A stretch of DNA of 64,000 nucleotides. Source: Fasciola hepatica (lineage: Eukaryota > Platyhelminthes > Trematoda > Plagiorchiida > Fasciolidae). Of the stretch, positions 11,701 to 23,450 are shown in pieces. The translations under genes were made by a program, and so were the position numbers. The notes under the pieces were generated by a model that did not search any database, was not told the DNA's origin, and saw only the letters and a program-made list of their open reading frames with translations. Positions within the stretch are counted from its first letter, which is position 1. Each line of letters opens with the position of its first letter. Where the stretch lies: positions 3,155,501 through 3,219,500 of the forward strand of contig CANUEZ040000062.1 of NCBI GenBank assembly GCA_948099385.1. The letters are read 5' to 3'.

Positions 11701-14700
11701 TTTACACATTATCAAGGCAATTTTTCATCGTTAAAATATCCGTTTTGTCATACCTCTTCAGTTGGCTCTGTCTTAGCAGAAATGTTTATAAACAAATCGG
11801 AAGGCGCTGCACCGAACGAAAATATCGAACGGACCGGTGTGCTGAGAATTTATGCAACGCATTGCTTCCTTAGAAAGAAACATCCTATACATGGTAAATA
11901 CGATGAGTAAACCACAAAGTACACACAAATAACAATTTATCAGTTTTGTCAGAAGTTACTCTCCACTTAAAACCAAATAAAGATATCATGGTAAGGGTAC
12001 ACACGAGTCAAAAGAGGACAAGAGAAAAACAAATTTTACTAGGTTCTTACATATCAAGCCATCACAAAAAGTTTGCTTTTATTACATTGGAGACCAAAAA
12101 TTATTCGAAATGAAGAATAATTCAGGACAAAATGGGCATTTTGAAGATTCTTTAGAACAAAAGATTCAGGGAACTTTCAGAATCTACTCCTTTTCATCAA
12201 ATAAAGCCCTTTTGACGCGGCTTTGTCATTCCATCAGATGAGTAGCACGACCTGTGAAGTGAATGTTCAAAGTACACACTCGATTGTTATGCTTATCCAC
12301 AAGCGAGTCTGTAATTCGATTTGCATATTTAGGGCAATCTGCATTAGCCGAATGACAAGACAAACCATCGAGAAGCTTTGTCAGTATTTGCTTATTTATG
12401 CGCAAACAGCTCTCATTGGAAGGCGTATAATAGTACTAATTGTAGGCACGATAGTCATCGAGTGCATATCTGATTTGTCATCCGAAATTCGCATCTCATG
12501 CCTTTAAGCTGATATCGACATGCTATCGACCGCAGTTGTGATAAGATTATTCTCATTCGCGCTGGTATTGGACATTAACCTCAGGTCGACAAGTGCCCGA
12601 ACCACGTGATTTCGGTGGTCTAGTCACGTGAAATGTGGCACACCGAAATCAAGCATTCTCATCCGCTCCGCAAACCCATGAGGTTTGACCCAGTCTCTAT
12701 TTGAACCACTGAAAATAATTATCACGCACTTGTGTTCTCATGATGCAGTTTACTACCAAGAAACATTCTCAGGTCAAAATTAAAATTTACTGTGTACAAA
12801 AACGCCGCTGATCGTTTTGTCGCATTTTTATTCTTAAGGGTACGGGAATGATGAGTTCTATCCTCACTGAAAATTTAGATACGACTGTCTTTTGTCATGG
12901 GGTTGAATTTTGCAGAGACGTTCGCTTTACTTGGGTGCATGATACAAATCATCGGCCACTAACGCTTAAAACGTAGAGCTGACAACTCTTCAAGAATCAT
13001 TACACAGGAAATACCCATTGAGCCAAGTAGTCCTTGCTTGAAATCGGTATTTTGATATAAATAAACATCAACCACGTTTTACTTATCCACTAACATTACT
13101 GTTAGTTCATGTAGCTATTACTAATGAGTCAAATGAATACGATAATTCATGAACTTTTCTTATTTCAACTAAACCTCTACTATCCAACCAGCATCTGAGG
13201 CGTAAATTTTGTTTCGAAAAAGCCCGCAAAAGCTTTTCGCTTTTAAACTGCACAGGGTGCGGTTCTGGACATTTTCCTCCGCCGAGTAGTACAAGCATAC
13301 TTATTCGTGCTGCCCATTTGTCATCCTTCATCACGTGGTGCAGGGAAAAAACTCATTCCTTGACAAGGTTAGGGAATTCAAAATCGCAAAATATTCATAT
13401 TATGTACGCCAGTGCAACCAGATTTTCCTTTGCGTCAGATTTCCCCACCTCCCCGATCCTTGTTTCATCAAATTTCTCAGTTGATGATTTTTGTATTTTT
13501 ATCCCCATGACCACAAAATATCTATTTCTATCTTGACACGTTGACTGAGACTGGATATGGCTAGCCTTGGTCCGAGTTTGTCCGAATTCGATGCAGTTCA
13601 CTTTGGACATACTTCGTCCCGAATACGTGCTTGCATGCATGCAAGCTGAATTGTATGCCTGAAAACTTGCATCCGACAAATACAAATGTGCACAAACGCA
13701 TGTGGAGAAGAATTTGCAAAACGCACCCTTGCGTTTCTGCCTATGTTCCTCTTCGACGGGATAATGGCATGCAAATCAAATGTAACCCTAGCTGCATTGT
13801 CATCTGTGTTATCCGAAAATGACCGACCTTATGTGGCACTGGTCACATGATCACCTATGATCAATTGACCGAAGTGCCAAGCCTAATTTACCGTTTCCCA
13901 AACGTATGCAAAAGATAGCATACAAGTTTTGTGTCATGGCCTATCTTTGATCGTGTTTTTTTATTCCTCATCCGCGATGAACAATCTTGTATAATTTGTA
14001 TGTCCCGTAACACAAACGAGGTTCAGAAATATTCTGACGCGAGCAAACATTCTTTCTACTTGTCTCTCTGTGAGATGGATGCGCTCGCCTAGACTTGCAT
14101 CACCATGCAAATCAGTATCCAGAAGTGCAATATGTCGTTCCATACCTTCGAACCGTACTCTTACACCGGACAAAGTACGTGAAACGACAAAACCAATAAA
14201 CGATAAAAATATCAATCAAAAAGTATCGTAATAACAGCGTCAGCTACTTTTATGAATTCTGGTGTGCACGTTCAGCGTATCGTTTCCGTATCAGGACAAT
14301 TATATAAATATCTGAATATTTCAGAGGATCGCAGTGACTTCAAAATGATAACCATAGCACTCGTAGCACTGACAGAAGGATTTGACATGCTACACAATAA
14401 GTGGCAAGAATACTGACTTATGCAACAAACCGATAGAAGGATTTCAGACACTTCGGTCAATATTGGAGTTTTACAGCCGCACGTCATTTTCCCGTTCGGT
14501 AACTTCCAGCCGACCACGATCCTGAACTGTTGTACCACTATTTTATGATATAAAGGTGTAAAAGATCATTCATATTATGGCTACCACACAAGATACATCG
14601 CCTCGTTATATGTGCACACATGATTTCCAATATTGTCTCAAGTTGAAAAGCGTGCCGACCAAATGGTGACTGCTTACGGTATACTGTCCTATTGTTCAGT

Positions 14701-16084
14701 GACCCAAATGACCAGCGGCTCGGTCATTCGGATTCGAAATAATCATTTCATCCCGCCACTTCAATGTGCACTTTCTCGTGCTAGGGCCTTACCTATTCTG
14801 TTACTATTCATATTATCTTCCCAATTTGGTACAGAAATTATGAACATGAGATTTTGCGGCAAACATTTTTCTGAGATGTGTAACTTAATCCTGCTAACGC
14901 CTCGAATTGAGAAAAAAACAGAAGGATTTGCAAACAAGGTTGACCCTCATCTAGTTACCGTTAGTTGTGAATCCGGTGCTTCTGTCGGCTAAGGTGCAGT
15001 GGTTTGAGCGGAACGGTGTTTCCGACAGGCTGCCAAATTAGGAGAGCGAGGCAATTTCCCTGACTAAAGTACCATGAATTCCGTTTAGTTTAGGCGCCTA
15101 TTAACATAACATCATCTTGCCAAACAATTACCTTAATTTCTAATCCATCCTGGAGGACGCTACTTGCACCTGAGGCAGCCAATGGACACACAGTTGGTAG
15201 TCCGAAACCCGGATTGAATACCAGTGGTCACAAATACGAAGCATCTGGGAATATACGCATGTCTTTTAGTATGATCTATGGATCTGAACGGGACAGCGCC
15301 AAATTTCACTTATTGAAATGTAATCCGTGTGGCTCCTTTTGCCCGCAGAATTGCATCATTACGTTGCTGCTAGTGCTGAATTCGGTTGAAAGCTCTTGCT
15401 GGTACCGCAAAAAAATGGTGGTTTCTGCAGAACTGGAGAAGACTTTTGCTATTATTTGCTTTAATGATGAATCAAACTAAGCGGAGCTCATAGCTCACCA
15501 GCTTGTGCACAAAGATTACTTCTAAGTGGCACTACACCTGATCCTGTGCTCTTATAGATATAGTCGTGGAGTTTTTCTATTGTCAATTCTTCTGTATGTC
15601 AGAACCCCTGAGATCACCATTTGCCACACACTTGTGGAACTATGCTTTCTTGGTAGCCATTTACACGAACTCGGACCATCAGTCTGAGTTCATTCGTGTA
15701 AATCCGCACAATGACCTTGCCAGATTGTCTGTAATTTAAACATCTCTCGGTGTGAAAGGGGCAGACGTGACATATCTTACAAGTTGGAGGAGAGGTCTGC
15801 AAACTTAAAAAATCAATATTTTCTACCGATGCTATGGTGAAAGATAAGAAACAATGCTTTCAATGAACGTTTCTAGCCTACGTGATTTATCCAGCCTTGA
15901 GAAACTACTTACAACACCATAAGGTAAGCGGCAGTTGTGTTTCTAGGTGATCTTTATTTCATTTTGCCTGAGTGTCTGTCCTTTGGACTTTGCCTTTCAC
16001 GCGCAAACCTCAGGCCATCCGGTCAACCATGCACTCAGAAGCAATAGATTCGAATTTCGCTCTTGTTACAGTTCATCTGTGGTG
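8706..16084. other. Long stretch without a recognised gene
   Basis: Mostly AT-rich intergenic or intronic DNA. Open frames up to 119 codons (for example 14633-14992 plus, 13961-14215 minus) have no domain or splice support. Weak exon-like strings occur, such as a minus-strand segment at 9570-9640 followed by GTAAGT, and a 38-bp minus segment at 15135-15172 with a good acceptor and a GTAATT donor. I would not annotate them as genes. The UTR of the SLC39-like exon must start here after 8705; the first AATAAA I see on the plus strand is near 9922, which is far for a 3' UTR. Confidence 0.45.
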
Positions 16085-16172
16085 CCTATTCCCCGTCGCA
16101 TCAGGGTTTGAACCCAGGTATTTTCACCTGGAAGGAATGCGTGCTACCACTGTGCCACCCCACTCCCATCGG
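16085..16172 (-). repeat. tRNA-derived SINE-like segment, minus strand
   Basis: Read on the minus strand it contains TGGCACAGTGGTAGCACGC (A-box) and, about 35 bp on, GGGTTCAAACCC (B-box), a spacing close to that of a real tRNA head. The T-arm pairs poorly and there is no matching acceptor stem. It therefore looks like a SINE head of tRNA-Gly-like origin, not a working tRNA gene. Confidence 0.5.
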
Positions 16173-16384
16173 GAAGATCCAAATCACCGAGTTAAGTCTG
16201 TTCCGACGTCGTCCTCAATGATAGATTTGGGATAAAATGTTCTTCGGATCTTGTTCAGTTGTTCGCTGATCAACCCATCGATAAGTGATTGACGAGGCTA
16301 GTCAATTGATTCAACCAGATCAGCTGTTGTTTGTCGTTGTAGTGGTGACTGCGCTTTACTGCATATCCACTTGCGTTGTTCTCG

Positions 16385-16470
16385 TCTGACTGGCCGTGCC
16401 ACGATAGCTCGGTTGATAGGGCACCTGTCCGTTAAGCGGAAGATCTCCAGTTTGATTCCTGCTCGCCAGG
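16385..16470 (+). repeat. tRNA-like SINE head, plus strand
   Basis: The string ATAGCTCGGTTGATAGGGC resembles an A-box D-arm, and CCAGTTTGATTCCTG about 45 bp later resembles a B-box. The anticodon stem does not pair over five bases, so a functional tRNA is unlikely. It lies about 215 bp from the minus-strand SINE-like segment and in opposite orientation, so the two could be inverted insertions. Confidence 0.4.
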
Positions 16471-17305
16471 TGAAATTTCGGATGCGAAAAAGGAAAGCTA
16501 ATTTACCGTTGTCTAACTGAAAACTCTTAGGGGCAGAACACATAGAGTTGTATGAGCGGTGAGATTTTACCTTACAGCACCGGTGACAAATGAGCACTTT
16601 ATCATCTTCAGTTAAGTGCAGTCAATGAACTCTCATGTACCCGATGAAGGGTGAAGTTACAGAACGTATATGAAATTGTAGCCATCAGCCAATCGCCTGT
16701 CACTTGTTTGACTATATATCTCGCGCATGCCACATTTGCAGGCGCTACTTTCAACATATTTCCTCGGCGTCACCCAGCGTGCAGTCTTTATACTTAGACC
16801 CTGAGATAATACATGCTGTACGCACTTCAAGGTCTCTTCTCGTTGATCTCCTTAGTGAATGGTGACTGCCCAACCTGAGGGAGAAATCCCGGCTATGATT
16901 ACTGATCCCAGCATGATTCACAGAAAAGAGTAAAGGGGCAATTTTGAATGTGGAACGGAAGGCGAGAAAGAGAAATTGGGCTTTAAAGACATTTCGATCA
17001 CCGACGAAGTTGAACAATAGGATAATGAATTGCTTGGTTGTGGTTCAAAAGTAAGCGACCCAAGTAAATGATGAAACTGCTTTTTTAAATATCCGTCCAT
17101 GAATTCGGGGCTGTAACTTGCAAACTAGCGGAAGAACAAGAGAGGGCTTTCAAGAACATGGGATGAAGGAAGAAAACAGTATCAGGTAATAATCTGTCAA
17201 TAAGATGCGGCTCATACGGGAAGATTCCACCCTTCTTAAAAGTAGACTGGTGTTTGAATGAATTAATCACAAGCATCAAGTACTCTCTAACGATGAAGTT
17301 ATCGA

Positions 17306-17307
<2 letters not shown>

Positions 17308-17376
<69 letters not shown>
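17308..17376. repeat. (TA)n microsatellite
   Basis: About 34 uninterrupted TA dinucleotides. Perfect runs of this length are self-complementary and prone to extrude as hairpins or to change length. It lies in presumed non-coding sequence. Confidence 0.97.
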
Positions 17377-17379
<3 letters not shown>

Positions 17380-19194
17380 CAGTGAGACAGAATGCAAGAT
17401 ATTACAAATTGAGTACTCTAAGTTTTAAAAGTCTAAACGATGGAGATGAATGTTTTCGAACTTTACTGAGCACTTTCAGCATTACTAACTCTAATGTAGA
17501 GTGTGCCTGTATAACGTTTCGTCGCACTGTGTTCGATTTCCACTTGGGGCCTGATAGATATGCGCTGATGATGACTTCTGCCAGGTAAAGCGGCTGAGCA
17601 TTGTTTCTATAAACTTTCCATATTGAGTCGAACGTTGATACTCTGCGATAGGTCAGCTCACAAACTTACGAAAGGCTGGTAGTTCGGACCGATGATCTAC
17701 TCATTTCACACAACTCCGGGGCAATAATAGGGTGGTCCTGCTTAAACTGCATCACTGAGGATTTTAGGTATCTCGCAACCTCTTCTTGAGGTTCATTGGT
17801 TCCTTCCTTGTGTTTTTTTCTCACTTTTAATTGCACCTATGTTTGAATTAGATAACCTTGGTAGCACCTTTTCACGAAACTCAGAACAGTGATTTGAAAG
17901 GCTGAGTTAAAATACTTCTTTGCTGCCTAATTTCATGGTTTTGAAAACCTGTAACCTACAGTCTAGCGAAATGAAATCCTGCGATGAATTCACAAATCGG
18001 GATGCAACACGCTAAGCGTATCACTAAAACGGGTAAGATATCTCAGCCTACGTGACACACGCAGACAAGTTATCAAAAACATCGCTTGAATCCTCGATTT
18101 CCATGGTTAACAAACCCATCAGCCCTTGTACATGCTTCAAAAGAAGAAACTTAGTGTTATTGAGTATTTATGTACGTTGAACTAACCAAACTCTATTCAC
18201 GCACTCCTGCTTATACGCTGTTCCTCCTACTATAAAACAAAACCATACCACTAAGTTGTGATGATGACAAAGTCGCTCATTTTATTCTTTACTAACCATT
18301 CAGGTGACAGTCATTGCCAAATACTTATTTTGCGTATTTTTAACAAACAGAGCTGACATCGGGTTTGGTTGTGATTCATGTAACCCGCGAATTGACCATT
18401 GTTTTATGAGTACTACACTCAAAAGTTAGAAGTTATCAGTATTAATTAGCACAAACTTGACTGCGACTGAATAGCGAATGATAATTTTCTTAACTTGTTT
18501 CATGGGAATGTTTTAAACATTTTCCTATTCTATATCTCCTCATAAGTACAATGACATGGCACATGACTTCGCGTGTTCACGGAACTATCAAAGATAACTG
18601 GTAATCGTAACCGTAGGACTGGGAGTGAAGAGCGAAATAAGGTCTCAGTACGTCACATTTGTTAACAAATCGGAAAATTAAAAAAATTCTTTAAATTTTT
18701 AAAGTAAAAACAGATTGCAAAACGTTGTTCTGATGCAGAGCTTCAATGAAATACAAAATAGTTCGTGTACACTAAGAAAAGTCGAATTATGACAACCAAC
18801 AAAGATTACCAGAAAGTAGTGCAACGTGCAAGTGACCGTTTGACATGTGTGCTTGAACAGGCTCAAGAGGAAAAAAACTGGAAAACACGCCAGATGTGAC
18901 CGGGACGAAAGTACGCGTATTCTTCCGTTGTGTAGACGTCTCTTTCCGGGCAAAGTGCATACTGAGTTTTAACGCATAAAGGTAGTAATGATCTTATTTC
19001 ATTCTATGAGTGACAAAAACAAATTAGATGCATTTTGTTGAGAGAGAAGAAACCACCACGAAGATAGAATATTGGCAGAGCAGGCGATTGTTTCTAACGA
19101 TTGATTAGCGATAAGTGAATCACTTACTGTATTGTCCAGTTTGTTTCTGAAAGATTTGTGATCTGTTATATGATATCAAAAGCACAAAGGGTAA
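17377..19194. other. Non-coding, downstream of the CLIC gene
   Basis: AT-rich sequence downstream (in minus orientation) of the CLIC-like gene. There are no protein-like frames or clear repeats. A B-box-like GTGTTCGATTTCC lies near 17530 but has no convincing A-box partner. Confidence 0.5.
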
Positions 19195-19200
19195 TTTATT
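19195..19200 (-). terminator. Polyadenylation signal AATAAA of the CLIC gene
   Basis: TTTATT on the plus strand reads AATAAA on the minus strand, 17 nt after the TGA stop of the CLIC-like frame. This supports 19217 as the true end of the protein and predicts a very short 3' UTR. AT-rich DNA produces this hexamer by chance often, so position is the main argument. Confidence 0.55.
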
Positions 19201-19216
19201 GTGAGGTGGATAGTAG

Positions 19217-20020
19217 TCAGCGTAGCGTTGTACCGTTGACCAGGGGTTCCGCCTTCTTTGTAGATCCAGGAACATCATTCAAGGACTCCGATCCCAACAA
19301 CCGCAGGCGAAAATTTTTTTTCAAAGCATCCTTTTCCATATAGTGCAGTATAATGTCCCTATCCGACGGGCAAGAGCGGATGAACGCTTCGGAACGATAC
19401 ATTTCTCCCACGTATCTACACAAATGTTTGAAATGCTCAGGAATATCTGAATTTTTGTGTACATGACACAGCACCCGCACGTGTTGCAGTTTCGGCATCA
19501 ACAGACAGTCTGGATAAGATAGTTCTGGGCTTAGCAAAAAACGTTGATTCTTTGAGGCCAAAAAATTGTCAATTTTTTCCAGCGTAGTTAGCAACGGTTT
19601 CGCTTTTCCCAGTCGGATAAGTTGCATTAAATTACTCATTAGATCTTCGAACACTTGTTCCGCTTGGCGAACATCAGTTTCACTCAAACTCGGATTCAGA
19701 TACGGGTAACCCAATTCGTCCATCAGTAACTCCATCTCGTCCCACGAAGCTATCGCTTTGTCTGACCTCTCGTAACCAGAAATTGTGCCTGACTGAATCC
19801 ACGCGATGGGCAGATAACGTGCTGCATTCAAGTCCGTATAAGATTTTGGTGGACAATCGTGCGTCATTGGTGTCAAACGCAGATCAATTAATCCCCTTTC
19901 AACAAGTGAGTACAGTATCATAAACCATTGCTGGCTAGTCAAACAGGGCCCTTTTTCCGTTTTGTCTGTACTAGAGGCCTGAACAAAAAGTTCAACGAGT
20001 GGCTTTTCACTAACAGACAT
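19217..20020 (-). CDS. CLIC: Chloride intracellular channel protein, CLIC/EXC-4-like
   Basis: A 267-residue protein encoded in one exon. CLIC proteins have a glutathione-S-transferase-like fold, exist as soluble and membrane-associated forms, and in invertebrates (EXC-4) act in tube and excretory-canal formation. The N-terminus has the CLIC strand-helix opening LVELFVQASS, then GPCLTSQQWFMIL at about 24-36. The usual CPFS active site is changed to CLTS, keeping the cysteine. The C-terminal all-helical domain has the diagnostic run SYPDCLLMPKLQHVRVL (about 184-200), then DIPEHFKHLCRYV and SCPSDRDIILHY. Length agrees with invertebrate members, with a polar tail of about 25 residues. The start is chosen because a splice acceptor (TTTTTTGTTACAG) ends five bases before this ATG. 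The 5' UTR is therefore in an upstream exon not located. An AATAAA follows the stop. No frame damage is seen, so the gene is probably functional. Confidence 0.9.
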   Translation of the reverse strand: MSVSEKPLVELFVQASSTDKTEKGPCLTSQQWFMILYSLVERGLIDLRLTPMTHDCPPKSYTDLNAARYLPIAWIQSGTISGYERSDKAIASWDEMELLMDELGYPYLNPSLSETDVRQAEQVFEDLMSNLMQLIRLGKAKPLLTTLEKIDNFLASKNQRFLLSPELSYPDCLLMPKLQHVRVLCHVHKNSDIPEHFKHLCRYVGEMYRSEAFIRSCPSDRDIILHYMEKDALKKNFRLRLLGSESLNDVPGSTKKAEPLVNGTTLR

Positions 20021-20040
20021 TTGGGCTGTAACAAAAAATA
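20021..20040 (-). promoter_or_regulatory. 3' splice acceptor upstream of the CLIC start codon
   Basis: On the minus strand a T-rich tract runs to TTACAG with the AG at 20027-20026, leaving CCCAA before the ATG. The site implies a non-coding upstream exon. In flatworms, trans-splicing of a spliced leader onto such an acceptor is an alternative; the sequence alone does not decide. Confidence 0.65.
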
Positions 20041-22139
20041 GAGATAAATTACCACGTTATTACCACCAAACACTGGAAAACTGTAAGCGCAAAGGGGAGC
20101 TGAAGATTTGCAGAATATAAATAACTATAAACCGCACTTGACGTTTGAACAAAAGGCATTCATTGCAATCCAGCAAACGTAAGCGGTATTCCAACTGCAC
20201 CACATAAGACCAACTACATCTCACTTCTAAGGCACATTTACTTTAGCTTCCGGGAGCAAATTCGATTTTGGCACTTAGAGACCTACCAAATGTGCATTCG
20301 TTTGACTGATGCTATTTCTAGAACGAAATCTAAAACATAGACCAGGTTGTGACCCAAGTTACGACGTCCTTAAGAAGAAATAGTTCATCCGCGCACCATT
20401 CAAGGGAGACGTCATGTCGGACCTCGCTAGCAGACATTTAACACGTGCAGTGAGTGGAACATTCAGCTCAGCCCGTGTGTCCTGTATACTTGCCATCTCT
20501 CCAGTTATCCAACATTCTAACAAGTATGTACTGCCAAAGCTGGTCACCTAAGTGGTAATCTATTCGTTCAGATACGCACGTAACGCAACCTACATTGATC
20601 GAACGGCAAGGCAAATACCTCAAAGGATTAAGAAACATTGCTCACGGCGCCTCCAGTAAGGAGGAACAGGAACCATAGGCAGTGCATCCTCGGACACTCA
20701 GTGAACTCGAGTCATCAAGTAGACGTAGAATCAGCATTCCAAATGGTTTATCGAGTGCCGCCTAATCCCCATAAACAAACGTTCAAACACACTGCCCACC
20801 GCGGAGGTGATCAGCATCCGTCTTTTTGCATTTGCTCTGTGCACGAAGAAAACTTTTGACCAGGCCCTCAAATTACTCTGGCCGTAAGTCGCTCACTCCC
20901 ACCCCCAACGACTCAGATCCGAACTATATGACTGCCCAGACCTAGTCGTGCAGACCAAAGCATTGATCCAACCCAAATATTTGCCCTTTGGTCTAATCCG
21001 AATGACTCGTGACCATTTCAACACACTCACTTGTGATACTCAATTCTTGGCATATTTAAGGCTAAATCTGAATCTGTAAAACAAAAAGTAAAATACAAAT
21101 GGTCTCATTTTCATTGGTTGTATTCGATATGTACGAGTAGACGAATATGTTCACGAGAAAATAAGTCGTTCTATAATGTTCTATTTCTTGCTGAAAACAA
21201 AGTTCTAGTAATAGGATTGCAATTTACATAAGCCTATGAAACACTGAGCGCTTACTCATAAAAAGGGTCTAGTCTCTAGAAATTCGGACGACAATTCATT
21301 GTTTTCCGAAGTGAGGAATAAGCTCTTAGATGCAATGGATGCTGAAGTAACTTCTGGGCGGGCCGCTGACTAGTTTTGATGTTTTAAACCCTTAGGCTCT
21401 GGTGGGAACTAGTTTATTCACAGGAAAATCCTAATGGGGGCAGTCAAATTACAAATTAGTTCACTATGGTGGACGCCATATGTTCATATTATTTGGATGG
21501 GTAAACCTTTCGGAAATTACAAAGTCCTTAATGTGACCCAATAGTTTTGCCCGCAGAACACACATGGAGCTAAAGCCTGGGTGGTATCTAAGCGCAGGTT
21601 TCAGTTACACCGAAGCCAACGACTTTTACCATTTGCGTCAATTTAAAAACAAATTGTCAAATCTACCAGACCGCGTTATACGTTGGTTGCTATTTTTCCG
21701 CTGAAGAACCAAATAAGAAACCAAGGTTTATGGTCTGAGCAAAATTATCTTTGATCTTTGTTACCTTGAAGACTAACTAGGCATTACCAGAAAGTAATTT
21801 TAATGCCGGATTATTTCTTAACTTGAAGTTTCACAGACTGGAAAACGAAGGATTGTTTATTCAAGTAAACAAACTTATTTAAATTACTTTTTGCGTCAAC
21901 ATGTCAAACAAAAGGTTTTTAATTTGAGACTGGTGCAAAATTATCATAAACCCACCATATCTTCGATGAATCTCGTACAAAATATTGTTTGCAAACATCC
22001 ATTTCAGTTCAGTTCATCCGACCAATAATGTCGCACTTGTGGTCTGGTTTTGTTCACTACTTCCCAGAATTGTCAAGTTGAGGGCAAAAGGAATAGAAGT
22101 GAAAAAGAGCCAAAAGCGCGGTAAGAAGCGGAAGTCACG
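20041..22139. other. Non-coding, upstream of CLIC; no gene recognised
   Basis: It should contain the CLIC promoter and 5' UTR exon, which I cannot place. The part at about 20630-21010 has higher GC and reads like decayed coding sequence on the plus strand (73-codon frame 20638-20859), possibly an old retroelement fragment, but no diagnostic motif is visible. Confidence 0.4.
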
Positions 22140-23450
22140 AAGACAAAGAAGGACTTAGAATGTAGCTACAACACGGGCCGAGACACCTAGCCATATCAAT
22201 AAATGTCTCCAGCCATCTAGCAGACTGAAGCCTAACACGTTCTACTTGGCCAGGGTTCTTATACCTATTTGCCATGCCATAGGATGACCGCCTCGACTTA
22301 CCTTCCAACCAATACCTACCTCGTAAAACAGCGTACGCCGAGAAAGCCTATCGGTGGGTATGCATACCACATGCACCAACTACCTTAAGCTGTTTAAATT
22401 CAGTACTTGATCCACAGATTGACTTCTGGTTCCCAACACCCTAAATCTAACCTCAGCATTGCTGGTAAGGTGCTCTCACCACATTCGGGCAGTGCTACGG
22501 AGAAGTCGATGCTCGAAGACCGACAGTCTTCTAACCCTAACGACCATGTTTCTGAGCCGTATAAAAGAACAGACATAGCCACAGCGGTGTACACTGGACC
22601 CCTGATAGGCAGTCGGATGTCACGCCGGTGCCACAGACGACTGAGGTTGGCAAAAACCAAACGCGCTTTCTGTGTACGCAATGACACTTCATCCGATATC
22701 TGTCCACCTGGCGAGATGCATCTGCCCAGGTAACAAAACTTACCCACTTCAGCTAGTTTCTGTGCCAAAATAAAGTTTGGCTTAGATCCAAACCACTCCT
22801 GCAGTAGCATCCTACAGTTCGAAGGTGCAAAACGCATCCCAAAACATGGCTACCTTGTTCTTTAGGCTATCTAAGAAAGCTTGCAACTTAACTGGATCTC
22901 CACTTACAAGAACAATATCGTCCGCACATTCTAAGCCTGACAGTTTACTGAATGAGCAGAGATCGGAGCCATAATTCTCACACAAAGACACGGCTATCCC
23001 AAGAATCAATTATGAAGAGGAAGGGTGAAAGAGTGCAACCCTGAGGAACGCTTTCCTCGGTGAACTCGGGTGAAGGAGTGTCGTAAGCACGGACTTGGCT
23101 TCAGCTGTTTGCATACATAAATGGGAAAAGAGAAGTAAATTTCTCTAGCATACCCTTCAATAAGAGGCAGCACCAAAGAACTGTGCGGTCGACTGATTCG
23201 CATGCCGCTTTTTGATCAAGGAAGACAGAGATTGTGGACCTACGTAAAATGTGCCTGTGCTTGGAGATTTGTCAAAGTGTAAACATGTGACCGATATAAC
23301 CCAACCGGGTCTGAAACCTGCCTGATTCTCACGCATATACCTTTCACGGGAACTGGATAATCGGCAAAGAATTGTCCCGGGAATCTGTTTAGTAACCAGG
23401 GCCATTCGAAGACCCAGTTGATGCGGTCAGGCCGCATACAACTTTTTTGA
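22140..23450 (-). mobile_element. RTE-like LINE, copy 2, 5'-truncated
   Basis: Minus-strand LINE fragment containing only the reverse transcriptase and the 3' end. In order it shows ENQAGFRPG (23310-23340), a frameshift, a SVPQGCTLSPFLF motif near 23040, a catalytic box altered from YADD to CADD (ECADDIVLVSGD, about 22920), the long C-terminal segment of 22400-22837 with the YLGRCISPGG and VLLYGSETWSL motifs, and the same 3' end as the other copies near 22200. The endonuclease is absent, as expected of 5' truncation during target-primed reverse transcription. Frameshifts near 23200 and 22820 break it. Confidence 0.82.
22400..22837 (-). pseudogene. RTE-like RT C-terminal domain
   Basis: A 145-residue open stretch, the longest surviving piece of this LINE family in the window. 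It corresponds to the thumb and connection region after the catalytic box: residues about 1-15 (RFAPSNCRMLLQEW), the YLGRCISPGGQISDEV block, KARLVFANLSRLW, and VYTAVAMSVLLYGSETW. It ends in degraded sequence. It belongs to the LINE copy at 22140-23450 and is not a host gene. Confidence 0.78.

Noticed and set aside
14633..14992. 119-codon plus-strand open frame
   Set aside because: No domain, no splice or promoter context, and composition like the surrounding AT-rich DNA; probably chance.
15135..15172. 38-bp minus-strand micro-exon with good acceptor and donor
   Set aside because: Flatworms do have micro-exons, but 13 residues without neighbours cannot be told from chance.
16385..16470. Functional tRNA gene
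   Set aside because: The anticodon stem and acceptor stem do not pair; a SINE head explains the boxes better.
20638..20859. Retroelement gag fragment
   Set aside because: Composition suggests old coding sequence, but no diagnostic motif could be seen in any frame.
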